Below, one piece after another: positions 55,151 through 64,000 of a stretch of 64,000 nucleotides of DNA; position 1 is the stretch's first letter; each line of letters starts with the position of its first letter. A program made the translations under genes and the position numbers. Origin of the DNA: Vreelandella glaciei (GTDB lineage Bacteria > Pseudomonadota > Gammaproteobacteria > Pseudomonadales > Halomonadaceae); contig NZ_JACCDE010000015.1 in assembly GCF_013415125.1 (NCBI RefSeq), positions 1-64,000 of the forward strand, written 5' to 3'. A model generated the notes under the pieces. That model did no database searches, was not told the DNA's origin, and worked only from the letters and a program-made list of their open reading frames with translations.

Positions 55151-57580
55151 ATGGACGCTCCTCAACGACGAAGATTCGCTGGCTGGGCACTCTTCGCCCT
55201 CGCTGTCGTACTGTTTTTACTGAGTCTGCCCTTGGTTATCGGCGGTGGCTACCTGCTTTACCTCGGGGGTTCGCCTTATTTCCTCTTGGCCGGTATCGCC
55301 ATCCTGTTTTCAGCCGTGTTGATTTGCCGCGACTCTCCCTGGGGCGTTTGGCTCTACGTGGCGACCGTCGCGGTCACATTCGCATGGTCGCTGTGGGAAA
55401 TTGCCGGTAAAGGATGGATGCCGATATGGCAGGTGGACTTGATGGCGCGAGTGGGAGTTCTCCTAGCATTAATGATTATGGCGCTCTTGCTACTACCCGC
55501 CATGTATCGGCGTTTGGGTCGATACCCTCCCGCCAGCATTCGCTATCTAGGCGTTATCGTCTTGGCGGGGTTCGCCGCAGCGTTGGGTCTGTTACTGCTG
55601 GGTACCCATACTCAGACCAGCGGCACCACGGCAGACGTGACCAACACCTCCCCCACAGATACGCCAGATTCCACCGACTGGGTCGCTTACGGCGGGACCA
55701 ATTCAGCTCAGCGATTTTCACCCGCTGCCCAAATCACCCCCGCGAATGCCTCTCAGTTGGAAAAAGCATGGGAGTTCAATACGGGTGATGAACCGCATAG
55801 TGATGCTACTCCCTATGCCTTTCAAAACACCCCCCTTAAGGTCAACGGTAGTATCTACGTATGCACCCAAAGCAATCAGATATTTGCCTTAGACCCCTCT
55901 ACTGGCGAGCAGCAATGGCATTTCGATCCTCAAGTGGAACGTGAAGCGCTGGAGCACGTATTCTCGGCTGCCTGTCGTTCGCTAGCCTACTACGAAGCTT
56001 CAGAGGAGATAGATCAGTGCGCCCACCGTATTTTAATGGGCACTATGGATGGACGTTTAATGGCTTTGGATGCTGAGGAGGGCACGCCTTGTAATGATTT
56101 CGGCGAACAGGGCACGGTCGATCTTTACGAACATATGGACCCCCAAGCCCCTGGATACCTTTCCAATACTTCAGGCCCCACGGTAGTCAACGACGTGGTG
56201 GTGGTCGGCCATCAGGTCACCGATAATCAGCGCCGCGACGGTCCGTCCGGTGCCGTGCGTGCCTACGATGCTGTTACTGGCGAGCGGCGTTGGACCTGGG
56301 ATTCCGTGTGGACAACGCCGGACCAGCAACCAGATGAAGGCGAAGTCTACCCACGCGGCACACCTAATGTTTGGTCAGCAATTTCTGCTGATGAGGACCT
56401 AGGGCTGGTTTATCTTCCTACTGGCAATTCTACCAACGACCAGTTTGGTGGGGATCGCCAGCCAGCAGAAGATGAGTTCACCTCCACCCTAGTTGCCGTG
56501 GATGCACAAACGGGCGAAGTCGAATGGAAATTCACCACCGTTATACATGACCTGTGGGACTACGATCTTGGCGCTCAGCCCGCATTGATTGATTACCCCA
56601 CATCAGACGATGCGCGCCAAGCTGTGGTTCAAGCTACCAAGTACGGTCAGGTCTTTGTCTTCGACCGAGCCACTGGAGAGCCGCTTTCTCCAGTTGAAGA
56701 ACGACCGGTTCCCCAGGGCACCATCGAAGGTGACTGGACCTCTGAGGTGCAGCATTTTTCACCGGGCATGCCGAGTTTCGGCTCGCTTCCAGGTCAGCCG
56801 GTTGAGCATTTAACCGGGGCACACACATGGGGGGCCACACCGGTCGACCACCTCTACTGTCGCATCCAATATCAACGTATGCGCTACGAAGGGATGTTTA
56901 CCCCACCTACCCTTGATGGCGGGGGAATGCTTCAGTTCCCAGGCATTCTAGGAGGTATTAATTGGGGCAGCGCCTCCTTCGATGATGGGCGCAACCTTAT
57001 GATCGTCAACAACAATCGTATGCCTTCGCGTGTTGTGCTCTACCCGCGAGATGAAGCCGACGAGATGGAAAATATTGCCCCGATTGGTGATCAGGACGCC
57101 AGCTATATAGACCAGCAAGCACAACCTATGCGCGGTGCTCCGGTAGCAGCTGAGCGTGGAGCTTGGCTCTCTCCAATCGATATGCCCTGTACTGCACCTC
57201 CCTGGGGGTTTATTAGTGCCACCGACCTCAATAGTGGTGAAATAGTCTGGTCCAGGCCTCTGGGCACCAGTGTTGATCAAGGTCCATTCGGTATACCTTC
57301 GCGCTTAAAAATGACGGTGGGTGCACCTACCAGCGGGGGTCCTGTAGCAACCCGTGGCGGCATGACGTTCATCGGTGCAACCATGGATGACTACCTACGA
57401 GGCTTTGATAGCGCGAATGGGAGAATGGTTTGGGAGCAACGCCTCCCCGCTGGCGGGCAGGCTACTCCTATGACCTATATGCACGAGGGGCGCCAGTACG
57501 TAGTCATCGCAGCAGGCGGCTCTTTCCAAGCCCAAACCACACTGGGGGATAGCGTGGTTGCCTATGCGCTTCCGGAGTAA
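55151..57580 (+). CDS. gcd: membrane-bound PQQ-dependent glucose dehydrogenase
   Basis: An 809-residue quinoprotein. Five N-terminal membrane segments (within residues 1-155) are followed by the periplasmic eight-bladed propeller: WVAYGGTNSAQRFSPAAQIT, FQNTPLKVNGSIYVCTQSNQIFALDP, HQVTDNQRRDGPSGAVRAYDAVTG and TGNSTNDQFGG, ending FIGATMDDYLRGFDSANGRMVWEQRLPAGGQATPMTY. It oxidises glucose to glucono-lactone at the outer face, feeding electrons to ubiquinone. AAAGGTACTTGCC precedes the ATG. No pqq or gluconate genes are in the window. Other PQQ sugar or polyol dehydrogenases with this layout cannot be excluded. Confidence 0.9.
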   Translation: MDAPQRRRFAGWALFALAVVLFLLSLPLVIGGGYLLYLGGSPYFLLAGIAILFSAVLICRDSPWGVWLYVATVAVTFAWSLWEIAGKGWMPIWQVDLMARVGVLLALMIMALLLLPAMYRRLGRYPPASIRYLGVIVLAGFAAALGLLLLGTHTQTSGTTADVTNTSPTDTPDSTDWVAYGGTNSAQRFSPAAQITPANASQLEKAWEFNTGDEPHSDATPYAFQNTPLKVNGSIYVCTQSNQIFALDPSTGEQQWHFDPQVEREALEHVFSAACRSLAYYEASEEIDQCAHRILMGTMDGRLMALDAEEGTPCNDFGEQGTVDLYEHMDPQAPGYLSNTSGPTVVNDVVVVGHQVTDNQRRDGPSGAVRAYDAVTGERRWTWDSVWTTPDQQPDEGEVYPRGTPNVWSAISADEDLGLVYLPTGNSTNDQFGGDRQPAEDEFTSTLVAVDAQTGEVEWKFTTVIHDLWDYDLGAQPALIDYPTSDDARQAVVQATKYGQVFVFDRATGEPLSPVEERPVPQGTIEGDWTSEVQHFSPGMPSFGSLPGQPVEHLTGAHTWGATPVDHLYCRIQYQRMRYEGMFTPPTLDGGGMLQFPGILGGINWGSASFDDGRNLMIVNNNRMPSRVVLYPRDEADEMENIAPIGDQDASYIDQQAQPMRGAPVAAERGAWLSPIDMPCTAPPWGFISATDLNSGEIVWSRPLGTSVDQGPFGIPSRLKMTVGAPTSGGPVATRGGMTFIGATMDDYLRGFDSANGRMVWEQRLPAGGQATPMTYMHEGRQYVVIAAGGSFQAQTTLGDSVVAYALPE

Positions 57581-57768
57581 TAAAAGATTAAATAACCGTT
57601 TTCCCTGTCATCCTGAGGAGTGGGCAGAGTTAGTTAGCAGTCGTTGGTTAATAACTGCTTTACCTGGCAATAAATTACTTTTGTTAGCAACTAATGAGTT
57701 ACTTAATAATCGGTTATACTATAATTATGCTTAGTTGATGGAATAATAATGACGTCAGGAAGCCTGAT

Positions 57769-58536
57769 ATGACCAATACCCCTCAAAATGCACCCGGGCA
57801 AGAGTGGAATGCTAGCGTCTACGCCCAAAATGCTAACTTTGTCTCCAAGCTAGGCAGCGAAGTGGTCAAGTTATTGTCACCCCAACCCGGCGAGCGTATT
57901 TTGGATCTTGGCTGTGGCGACGGTTCGCTGACTGAGGGCCTCGTCCAGCTAGGCGCCGATGTGCTGGGCGTAGATGCTTCAGAAGATATGGTAAATGCGG
58001 CACGCGAGCGCGGCGTTACCGCACGCGTGGTCGATGGCCATCAGTTGCCCTTTGATCACGAGTTTGACGCCGTGTTTAGCAACGCCGCACTGCACTGGAT
58101 GCTTGACCCTCAGACTGTTTTGGCAGGCGTTAAGCGGGCGTTGAAGCCAGGGGGCCGGTTTGTGGCTGAGTTTGGTGGCCATGGCAATGTAGCCGCTATT
58201 TGCACCGCCCTGATTGCAGCCTTGCAGTTCCGCGGCATTAGCGCGCGCGGGCGCCATCCCTGGTACTTTCCTACCACACATGAGTACGGCCATATACTGG
58301 AAACCGTAGGTTTCAAAGTAGAAAGCATTGAGCTGATTCCTCGCCCCACGCCCTTGCCTACGGGCATGACTGGATGGCTTGAAACGTTTGCCAGCCCGTT
58401 TTTACATGGGCTTGATGAAGATGTGCGAGAGGCCGTGCTGGAAAATACCTTAACGCTTTTAGGCCACAGCCTACGGGATGCGCAAGGAAACTGGACAGCC
58501 GATTATGTACGCCTGCGCGTTTCAGCCCGGGCATAA
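57769..58536 (+). CDS. class I SAM-dependent methyltransferase
   Basis: A 255-residue methyltransferase: ILDLGCGDGSLTEGLVQLGADVLGVDASEDMVNAARERG (SAM-binding motif I with the acidic Asp), then FDAVFSNAALHWMLDPQTVLAGVKRALKPGGRFVAEFGG (motif IV and post-motif). It resembles trans-aconitate or UbiE-like methyltransferases, substrate unknown. AGGAAGCCTGAT precedes the ATG. Confidence 0.88.
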   Translation: MTNTPQNAPGQEWNASVYAQNANFVSKLGSEVVKLLSPQPGERILDLGCGDGSLTEGLVQLGADVLGVDASEDMVNAARERGVTARVVDGHQLPFDHEFDAVFSNAALHWMLDPQTVLAGVKRALKPGGRFVAEFGGHGNVAAICTALIAALQFRGISARGRHPWYFPTTHEYGHILETVGFKVESIELIPRPTPLPTGMTGWLETFASPFLHGLDEDVREAVLENTLTLLGHSLRDAQGNWTADYVRLRVSARA

Positions 58537-58780
58537 AAACTGACAAGCTTCTAAATAAAAAAGCCGCCAATATCGATATGAAACCTGACAACGAGAAATT
58601 AAAAAGTACTGCTATTGATAGTTCAGTCAGCGCTAAAAAGTCCTCACCTCTGAGCAGTACTGACGGTGCCCCCTAAAAAATCAACTCCCGACAAACCTGC
58701 CGCTACTAAGAGCCAAGCTGTCCAGCACGATCAAACTGAAACATAAACGGGTGATAGGAGCCTTGTTGTTATCTGCATGC

Positions 58781-59536
58781 CTAACGGTACTGGGCACATA
58801 CGCTACAAGCGGGATCACGGCGAACTTGAAAATGCCGCCATTGTCCGCTTAAACCGTCAAAAGTGGACAGCCCCTGGTGAGTAGTGCCTGCGCCGCTTAG
58901 TAGTTTGAAGGCTTCAATCGCTTGAAAGCTGCCGATCAAGCCTACCAGTGGCGCCATGACTCCACTCTCTGCGCAACTAAGAGCTTCGTCACCACTGTCA
59001 TCGGGTGGATATAAGCAAGCGTAGCAAGGGCACTCGACATTGCGAGGGTCAAAGACGGCCAGCTGGCCTGAAAAACGAATGGCTGCGCCGGAAATCAATG
59101 GAACTCCGGCCTTTTGTGACGCCGCATTGACGGCATAACGGCTTGAAAAACGGTCGGTACAATCCAGTACCACGTCCGCTGAAGCCACTAAGCGCTCAAG
59201 CGCTGCGCCTTCTACATGCTGGTCTATCGCCACGATGTCACAGTACGGATTAAGCGCTTGCATGCTGGCCTGGGCGGATTGGGCTTTATTTACTCCTACG
59301 CTTGCCTGCTGATGGGCAATTTGGCGTTGAAGATTAGAAAGTTCGACGTGATCGGCATCCGCGATGGTGATCCGCCCTACCCCAGCAGCCGCTAAATAAA
59401 GCGCCGCTGGCGAGCCTAAGCCACCTGCCCCAATAATCACGGCGTGAGCAGATAGCAGGCGCTCTTGGCCCTCGATATCCACTTCGGGCAGCATGATTTG
59501 ACGGCTATAGCGCAACAGTGCCTGATCATCCATCAT
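58781..59536 (-). CDS. moeB: ThiF/MoeB-family adenylyltransferase
   Basis: A 251-residue E1-like enzyme that adenylates the C-terminal Gly-Gly of a sulphur-carrier protein (MoaD for MoeB, ThiS for ThiF). Motifs are LLRYSRQIMLPEVDIEGQERLL, VIIGAGGLGSPAALYLAAAGVG (ATP), DADHVELSNLQRQ and DCTDRFSSRYAVN. CPCYACLYP and CSVC are the zinc CxxC pairs. The ATG at 59536 is four bases after the lrp stop; a TTG at 59554 overlaps lrp. MoeB and ThiF cannot be told apart without trees. Confidence 0.9.
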   Translation of the reverse strand: MMDDQALLRYSRQIMLPEVDIEGQERLLSAHAVIIGAGGLGSPAALYLAAAGVGRITIADADHVELSNLQRQIAHQQASVGVNKAQSAQASMQALNPYCDIVAIDQHVEGAALERLVASADVVLDCTDRFSSRYAVNAASQKAGVPLISGAAIRFSGQLAVFDPRNVECPCYACLYPPDDSGDEALSCAESGVMAPLVGLIGSFQAIEAFKLLSGAGTTHQGLSTFDGLSGQWRHFQVRRDPACSVCAQYR

Positions 59537-59540
59537 CGGC

Positions 59541-60041
59541 TTATTTATCCTCAAATTCCTCGAAGGCGGGGATGTGTAAATTGAAACTCTCTTTCACCTC
59601 TTCCATCACCACATAACTTTTTGACTCTTTCACCCCAGGAAGCGTTAACACCACATCGCCCAACAGTTGGCGATAGGCCGACATTTCGGGAATACGGCAC
59701 TTTAAAATGTAGTCGAACTGACCTGATACTAAATGACACTCTTGAATCTGGGGTAGTTTCTCGACCGCGCGGCGGAATTCATCAAATACGGCGGGCGATT
59801 GTGTTTCTAAACTGATTTCGACAAAGACTAATAAATTGGCCTTCAAGGCACGCGGATCGAGAATTGCCTGATAGCCGCGAATAATGCCAGCCTTCTCCAA
59901 GCGTTTGACCCGCTCAAGACAAGGGGTTGTGGATAACCCTACTTCCGAGGCCAAATCAACATATGAAATACGCGCATTGTCCTGCAAACAGCGCAGGATT
60001 TTAAGATCGATACGGTCCAGCGTTCTATTTTTAGGTTTCAT
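59541..60041 (-). CDS. lrp: Lrp/AsnC-family regulator Lrp
   Basis: A 166-residue leucine-responsive regulator type: LDRIDLKILRCLQDNARISYVDLASEVGLSTTPCLERVKRLEKAGIIRGYQAIL is the N-terminal helix-turn-helix, followed by the RAM domain (ECHLVSGQFDYILKCRIPEM, YVVMEEVKESFNL). It controls amino-acid metabolism. The ATG at 60041 gives the family N-terminus MKPKNRTLDR; a longer start at 60104 is not needed. It is in one operon with moeB. Confidence 0.9.
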   Translation of the reverse strand: MKPKNRTLDRIDLKILRCLQDNARISYVDLASEVGLSTTPCLERVKRLEKAGIIRGYQAILDPRALKANLLVFVEISLETQSPAVFDEFRRAVEKLPQIQECHLVSGQFDYILKCRIPEMSAYRQLLGDVVLTLPGVKESKSYVVMEEVKESFNLHIPAFEEFEDK

Positions 60042-60206
60042 GCCAGAGTCTCTTGCTAAAGGTTGTACTAAATGGCGCTGAGTGATCAGACCATTTATAT
60101 ACAAATTCTAATCAATCAGTTAGTTATTAAAATAGCCTCTCAACATCAGCGCTTGAGGATTTGCAGCGGTTGTTGATGTTAGCGCTGTCGTTTTAACCCG
60201 TTGAGT

Positions 60207-61067
60207 TTAAGTGGCTGTTATTAGACGCCCTAGGGTAACCCGTTCATGCCCTCCCAGGTCACGCACACTTTCAACGTTCTGATAGCCAGCACTGCTCAGT
60301 GCCATGCGTACCTTTTCCGCCTGTGTATAACCGTGTTCAAGCAGCAGCCAGCCGGACGCTGTCAAATAGTGCCGAGCAGACTGCACCAAGTGCAACAAAT
60401 CCGCCATGCCATCAGCGTTTGCAACCAGCGCAGAGCGAGGCTCAAAACGCACATCGCCTTCGGCAAGGTGAGGGTCATCGGCAGCAATATAAGGCGGGTT
60501 GCTAACGATAATATCGAAAAGCGTACCGGCCTCAGCATCGCTTTCCAGCGCGCTAAACCAATCACTCAACAGAAAATGAGCGTTGGTAATACCCAAGGCT
60601 TTCGCGTTGTTTTCTGCCAGCTCGACCGCCTCATCGCGCACATCGACGCCTAGCACTTGCCAATCGGGCTGCTCACTGGCAAACGCCAGCGCAATGGCGC
60701 CAGTGCCGGTTCCAAGGTCAAGCAGACGGCCAGTGGGCAAAGTTGCTCGACTAAGTGCAAGCTCAACTAACGTTTCAGTATCGGGACGGGGAATTAACGT
60801 ATTGGGAGAGGTCGCTAAGCGCAGCCCCCAGAATTCACGCGCGCCGGTTAGGTAGGCCACTGGTGTGCCCTGGACACGTGCGTCAATGAGTGCATCGAAG
60901 CGCGAATGCTCCTGGGAGGAACACATTTTATCGCCCCAGGTGTAAAGCCAGGTACGATCCCGCTCAAGCACATGGCACATCAGTACTTCAGCATCAACAC
61001 GCGGCGAGGTAGACCCCGCCGCCTGTAACCTTTGTGCCGCCTGTTTCAACAGCGCATCAAGCGACAT
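60207..61067 (-). CDS. prmC: peptide chain release factor N5-glutamine methyltransferase
   Basis: A 286-residue methyltransferase that modifies the Gln of the GGQ motif in release factors. SAM site is LLDLGTGTGAIALAFA; the substrate-binding motif SNPPYIAADD is present; the N-terminal helical domain (residues 1-80) recognises the factor. The ATG overlaps the prfA stop (TAATG), so enzyme and one substrate are coupled in one operon. Confidence 0.96.
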   Translation of the reverse strand: MSLDALLKQAAQRLQAAGSTSPRVDAEVLMCHVLERDRTWLYTWGDKMCSSQEHSRFDALIDARVQGTPVAYLTGAREFWGLRLATSPNTLIPRPDTETLVELALSRATLPTGRLLDLGTGTGAIALAFASEQPDWQVLGVDVRDEAVELAENNAKALGITNAHFLLSDWFSALESDAEAGTLFDIIVSNPPYIAADDPHLAEGDVRFEPRSALVANADGMADLLHLVQSARHYLTASGWLLLEHGYTQAEKVRMALSSAGYQNVESVRDLGGHERVTLGRLITAT

Positions 61068-62155
61068 TAGACATCCTGAAGGGCTGAAAGCTGTTCCGCT
61101 TGATACTCGTGAATCAGCGGATTAATCACATCGTCCAACTGCTCGCCACTGACCACTTCATTCAGTTTATACAGGGTCAAGTTAATACGGTGATCGGTGA
61201 TGCGACCTTGCGGGAAGTTGTAGGTGCGGATGCGTTCGCTGCGATCCCCCGAGCCCACCAGCGAGCGGCGGGCATCGGCTTGCTCCTGACGCTGGGAATC
61301 TACCGCATTGCGTTTGAGCTTGGCTGCCAGCAGCGACATCGCTTTGGCACGGTTTTTATGCTGGCTGCGCTCTTCCTGGCATTCCACCACCACACCGGTA
61401 GGCAGGTGAGTAATGCGGATCGCAGAGTCCGTGGTGTTAACGTGCTGACCACCGGCACCGCTGGAGCGGTAGGTGTCCACGCGCAGATCCGAAGGGTTAA
61501 TATCGATATCGCCAACGTCTTCGACTTCTGGCATCACCGCCACGGTGCAAGCAGAGGTGTGAATACGGCCCTGAGATTCGGTCGCCGGTACGCGCTGAAC
61601 CCGGTGGGCGCCAGATTCAAATTTTAGCTGGGCGTAAACACCATCGCCCTTCACCCGGGAGATGATTTCTTTGTAACCGCCCTGCTCACCGTGGCTGGCG
61701 CTGACGATTTCGACCCGCCAACCGCGCTTTTCCGCATAACGCGAATACATGCGGAACAGATCACCGGCAAAGATAGCAGCCTCGTCGCCGCCGGTTCCTG
61801 CGCGTACTTCTAAAAACACCCCACGCCCATCGTCAGGGTCTTTCGGCACCAGCAGACGCTTAAGCTCAATATCTAATTCTTCTAACCGCTCACGCCCTTC
61901 GCTCAGTTCCATCTCCGCCAATTCGCGCATGTCAGCGTCGCTGTCGCGGCTAAGCTGCTCGGCTTCATGCATATTGGTTTCAATGTCACGATAGCGCTGC
62001 CACGCGGCCACCAGCTCCTCTAACTCGGAGTATTCTCGTGAGTAGTCGCGAAAGCGCTGCTGGTTATTGATCACTTCAGGATCAGACAGCAGCATCGCCA
62101 GCTCTTCAAAGCGTTCTGTAAAGCTGTCTAAGCGTTGGCGCAAAGTCTCTTTCAT
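61067..62155 (-). CDS. prfA: peptide chain release factor 1
   Basis: A 362-residue RF1 that reads UAA and UAG stops. The GGQ motif is in [19 protein letters not shown] about 230-248, and the PxT codon-recognition region lies in [11 protein letters not shown] upstream. The N-terminal helical bundle and the C-terminal stretch [17 protein letters not shown] are typical. The ATG overlaps the hemA stop (ATGA). Because RF1 is intact, UAG is a normal stop here, which supports the amber stop in the toxin at 8638-8640 as a real disruption. Confidence 0.97.
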   Translation of the reverse strand: MKETLRQRLDSFTERFEELAMLLSDPEVINNQQRFRDYSREYSELEELVAAWQRYRDIETNMHEAEQLSRDSDADMRELAEMELSEGRERLEELDIELKRLLVPKDPDDGRGVFLEVRAGTGGDEAAIFAGDLFRMYSRYAEKRGWRVEIVSASHGEQGGYKEIISRVKGDGVYAQLKFESGAHRVQRVPATESQGRIHTSACTVAVMPEVEDVGDIDINPSDLRVDTYRSSGAGGQHVNTTDSAIRITHLPTGVVVECQEERSQHKNRAKAMSLLAAKLKRNAVDSQRQEQADARRSLVGSGDRSERIRTYNFPQGRITDHRINLTLYKLNEVVSGEQLDDVINPLIHEYQAEQLSALQDV

Positions 62156-63465
62156 GCGGGCGTATCATCCTTCTGGCGTTTAACCGGGGGCGCTGGCGTG
62201 GTTTCAAAGGCTGGTTTTATGGGCAACAGCAGGCGCGGCGCGGCATTCAGCAACTCGTGGTGCTCTTCTGATGCGGCATCACGTATGGCTTGAGTCGGCT
62301 GGTGCAACAGGCGATTGGTCAATTGATGCGCCAAGCGCTCAATGACTTTAGCAGGGTCTTCACCGCGCGCCAGCCGCTCTAACGCTTGATCGCGTGAAAG
62401 ATCACGCAGCGCCTCGCCATGCTGACGATAGTCGCGAATCAACTCTCCGCCGTTGCGAATGCGTCGCTCATGCTGCCAACTGCCCACCCCGTGTTCAATC
62501 AACGACTCGGCTTGATCGGCGGCGACTTGGCGATGGCGGCGATTCTCTTGAATCACCTCTTCCAGATCGTCGACGGTATAGAGGAATACATCGGCCAACT
62601 CGCCCACTTCGGGTTCGATATCACGCGGCACGGCGATATCGACCATAAATACCGGCCGATGACGACGCTTCTTGAGCGCCCGCTCCACCATCCCTTTACC
62701 GAGGATAGGCAGCGGGGCCGCGGTGGAAGAGATGACGATATCGGCATGTTCAAGGGCTTCAGGAATTTCTTGCAGGGTAATCGCCGTACCCCCCAAGGGG
62801 CCTGCCACGAGCTCCGCACGTTCGCGGGTGCGGTTGGCAACAGTAAGCTGGCGAACACCGGCTTCGTGTAAATGCCGAGCGACCAGTTCGATGGTTTCAC
62901 CAGCGCCAATAAGTAACGCACGTGAACGGCTAAAATCATCAAAAATGCGGCTGGCCATACTGACCGCCGCGTAGGCCACTGAGACAGGGTTTTTGCCAAT
63001 ACCGGTTTCAGTACGTACCTGTTTGGCCACCGCAAAGGTGTGCTGGAAGAGGCGTTCAAGCTCACCGCCCAACCCTTTCGACTCACGCGCCTGTTGATAG
63101 GCATCTTTCAACTGGCCCAGAATCTGCGGCTCGCCCAACACCATGGAATCCAGGCCAACCGCTACGCGCATTAAATGGCGCGCCGCATCGTTGTCTAGAT
63201 AGTGGTAGGCACAGCGGGTCAGCTCATCGACGCGTAAGTTATGAAAGCGCCCGAGCCAATTGAGTACCGCCTGCTCGCCAGCCGCATCCGTGACGCAGTA
63301 AAGCTCCGTGCGGTTGCAGGTCGATAGCACCGCCGCTTCACTAATTTGTGGCAGATTGCGTAATTCAGCCAACGCAGTGTCAAGCTGCGCGGGCGAAAAA
63401 GCCACCTGCTCACGCACGGCCACGCTGGCGGTACGATGATTTATTCCCAAGGCAAGAAGCGTCAT
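62152..63465 (-). CDS. hemA: glutamyl-tRNA reductase
   Basis: A 437-residue enzyme that makes glutamate-1-semialdehyde from glutamyl-tRNA, the first step of haem synthesis by the C5 route. Catalytic Cys is C50 in STCNRTE; NADPH domain has [17 protein letters not shown]; the C-terminal dimerisation domain follows. The order hemA-prfA-prmC with 1-4 base overlaps is the classic gammaproteobacterial one. The last 20 residues are a polar tail. Confidence 0.97.
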   Translation of the reverse strand: MTLLALGINHRTASVAVREQVAFSPAQLDTALAELRNLPQISEAAVLSTCNRTELYCVTDAAGEQAVLNWLGRFHNLRVDELTRCAYHYLDNDAARHLMRVAVGLDSMVLGEPQILGQLKDAYQQARESKGLGGELERLFQHTFAVAKQVRTETGIGKNPVSVAYAAVSMASRIFDDFSRSRALLIGAGETIELVARHLHEAGVRQLTVANRTRERAELVAGPLGGTAITLQEIPEALEHADIVISSTAAPLPILGKGMVERALKKRRHRPVFMVDIAVPRDIEPEVGELADVFLYTVDDLEEVIQENRRHRQVAADQAESLIEHGVGSWQHERRIRNGGELIRDYRQHGEALRDLSRDQALERLARGEDPAKVIERLAHQLTNRLLHQPTQAIRDAASEEHHELLNAAPRLLLPIKPAFETTPAPPVKRQKDDTPA

Positions 63466-63795
63466 GCGTTATGCGTCTTCGCTAGTGTGTCGGACTTTCG
63501 CCGACCGCCGGTCTTAAAGCGGCCGCACCGTCAATTAGGGCTTGCTCAAACAAGTCTTTGGTGTGGTTCAAGCGCTGCCTATAAAATAGGCATAAAGATT
63601 GCTGACCACTTTTTCAAGGAGGAACATTCTATCACAGCAGGCTATCATCTGGCCCACACCACTTTGCCGCAGGCAGGCAAGCCGCTATGCTGAGCATTCG
63701 GCCACTTAATCGAGAGACGCATGCGACCTCGCTTTTCATTATCGGGCCCTGTATTAATGGGCTCTACCTGTTCAGGCTTCTCATTAGTGAGCTCT
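63466..63795. promoter_or_regulatory. divergent promoter region between hemA and the lipoprotein gene
   Basis: About 330 bases with no supportable gene. A perfect palindrome with a three-base centre, GCCTATAAAATAGGC, is at 63577-63591; its TATAAAAT core resembles a -10 box, so it may be a promoter or operator. AAGGAGG at 63618-63624 looks like a ribosome site but no good start follows. If the lipoprotein gene starts at 63721 the gap is shorter. Confidence 0.5.
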
Positions 63796-64000
63796 ATGTT
63801 ACGGCATTCGATACTACTACCCGTGGCTGCCTCTGCTGCTCTGCTGCTGAGCGGCTGCCAATCTACGCCTAGCCCACAAGACGGCCCCCTCGGCACTTGG
63901 GCCGACGATCCGATGCGCAATGCGCCGCCGATCACCCGTGGCTTGGATGCCGCTGGGCTAAGCACGCTGCTCGGCGCCGAGCTTGCTGGCCAGCGTGGCG
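63796..64000 (+). CDS. lipoprotein precursor, partial (TPR-type protein expected)
   Basis: The first 68 residues are seen and the gene runs off the end. An N-terminal signal (SILLPVAASAALLLSGC) ends in a perfect lipobox LLSGC, so it is lipidated at the Cys near residue 21. The mature N-terminus is QSTPSPQDGPLGTWADDP and a linker. In Halomonas-like genomes the gene at this place, divergent from hemA and upstream of lolB, encodes a tetratricopeptide lipoprotein; the TPR part is not visible here. An in-frame ATG at 63721 with GAGAG upstream is an alternative start but would bury the signal sequence. Confidence 0.75.
   Translation, partial: MLRHSILLPVAASAALLLSGCQSTPSPQDGPLGTWADDPMRNAPPITRGLDAAGLSTLLGAELAGQRG

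Overview
The window looks like a chromosome segment of a moderately halophilic gammaproteobacterium of the Halomonas type (Halomonadaceae). The grounds are the acidic proteins, the hemA-prfA-prmC block with a divergent lipoprotein gene, the trpI/trpBA arrangement, the ybhP-clsB-ybhN operon and the many LysR-regulated catabolic units. This taxonomic call rests on recognition of protein families and gene order, not on a database search. No rRNA, tRNA, CRISPR array or complete insertion sequence was seen.

1-5.3 kb is an AT-rich accessory island on the minus strand. It is a compact three-gene operon: a SIR2-domain protein, a small middle component and an SMC-like ATPase. The layout matches the Lamassu / ABC-3C class of anti-phage systems. 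Next to it lies a DUF427 gene that has lost its 3' end, perhaps a scar of island insertion.

5.5-10.8 kb holds a LysR/MFS/glutathione S-transferase unit, a toxin-antitoxin pair whose toxin has an in-frame amber stop, a haloacid dehalogenase, YjdM and a SnoaL-like protein. 11.0-15.5 kb is a complete phosphite uptake and oxidation operon, ptxABCDE; the PtxD residues tied to catalysis are all present. 15.7-17.3 kb is a HxlR / NTF2-like / SDR unit.

17.3-30.9 kb is a long, tightly spaced catabolic cluster behind a divergent LysR gene. It has a polyamine-type ABC importer (ATPase, binding protein, two permeases), two HAD/flavin enzymes, a double GNAT protein, a 2-hydroxyacid dehydrogenase, two aldehyde dehydrogenases and a GMC oxidoreductase. 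It probably imports an amine or amino-alcohol and oxidises it to a central metabolite; the substrate cannot be read from the sequence.

31-42.6 kb carries ordinary metabolic and transport genes: AraC/LysE, trpAB with trpI, methyltransferase, LysR, aldo/keto reductase, VIT1-type transporter, a secreted glycerophosphodiesterase behind a perfect 16-bp inverted repeat, and a DapA-family lyase. 43.0-48.4 kb is a signalling block: a PstS-like periplasmic protein, a porin-like protein and a GGDEF/EAL protein, followed by an orphan PEP-CTERM/exosortase-type acyltransferase. 48.4-58.5 kb has membrane-lipid genes (ybhP-clsB-ybhN), a zinc peptidase, NfsA, a phosphodiesterase, membrane glucose dehydrogenase and a methyltransferase. 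58.8-63.5 kb is the core block lrp-moeB and hemA-prfA-prmC, and the window ends inside a divergent lipoprotein gene.
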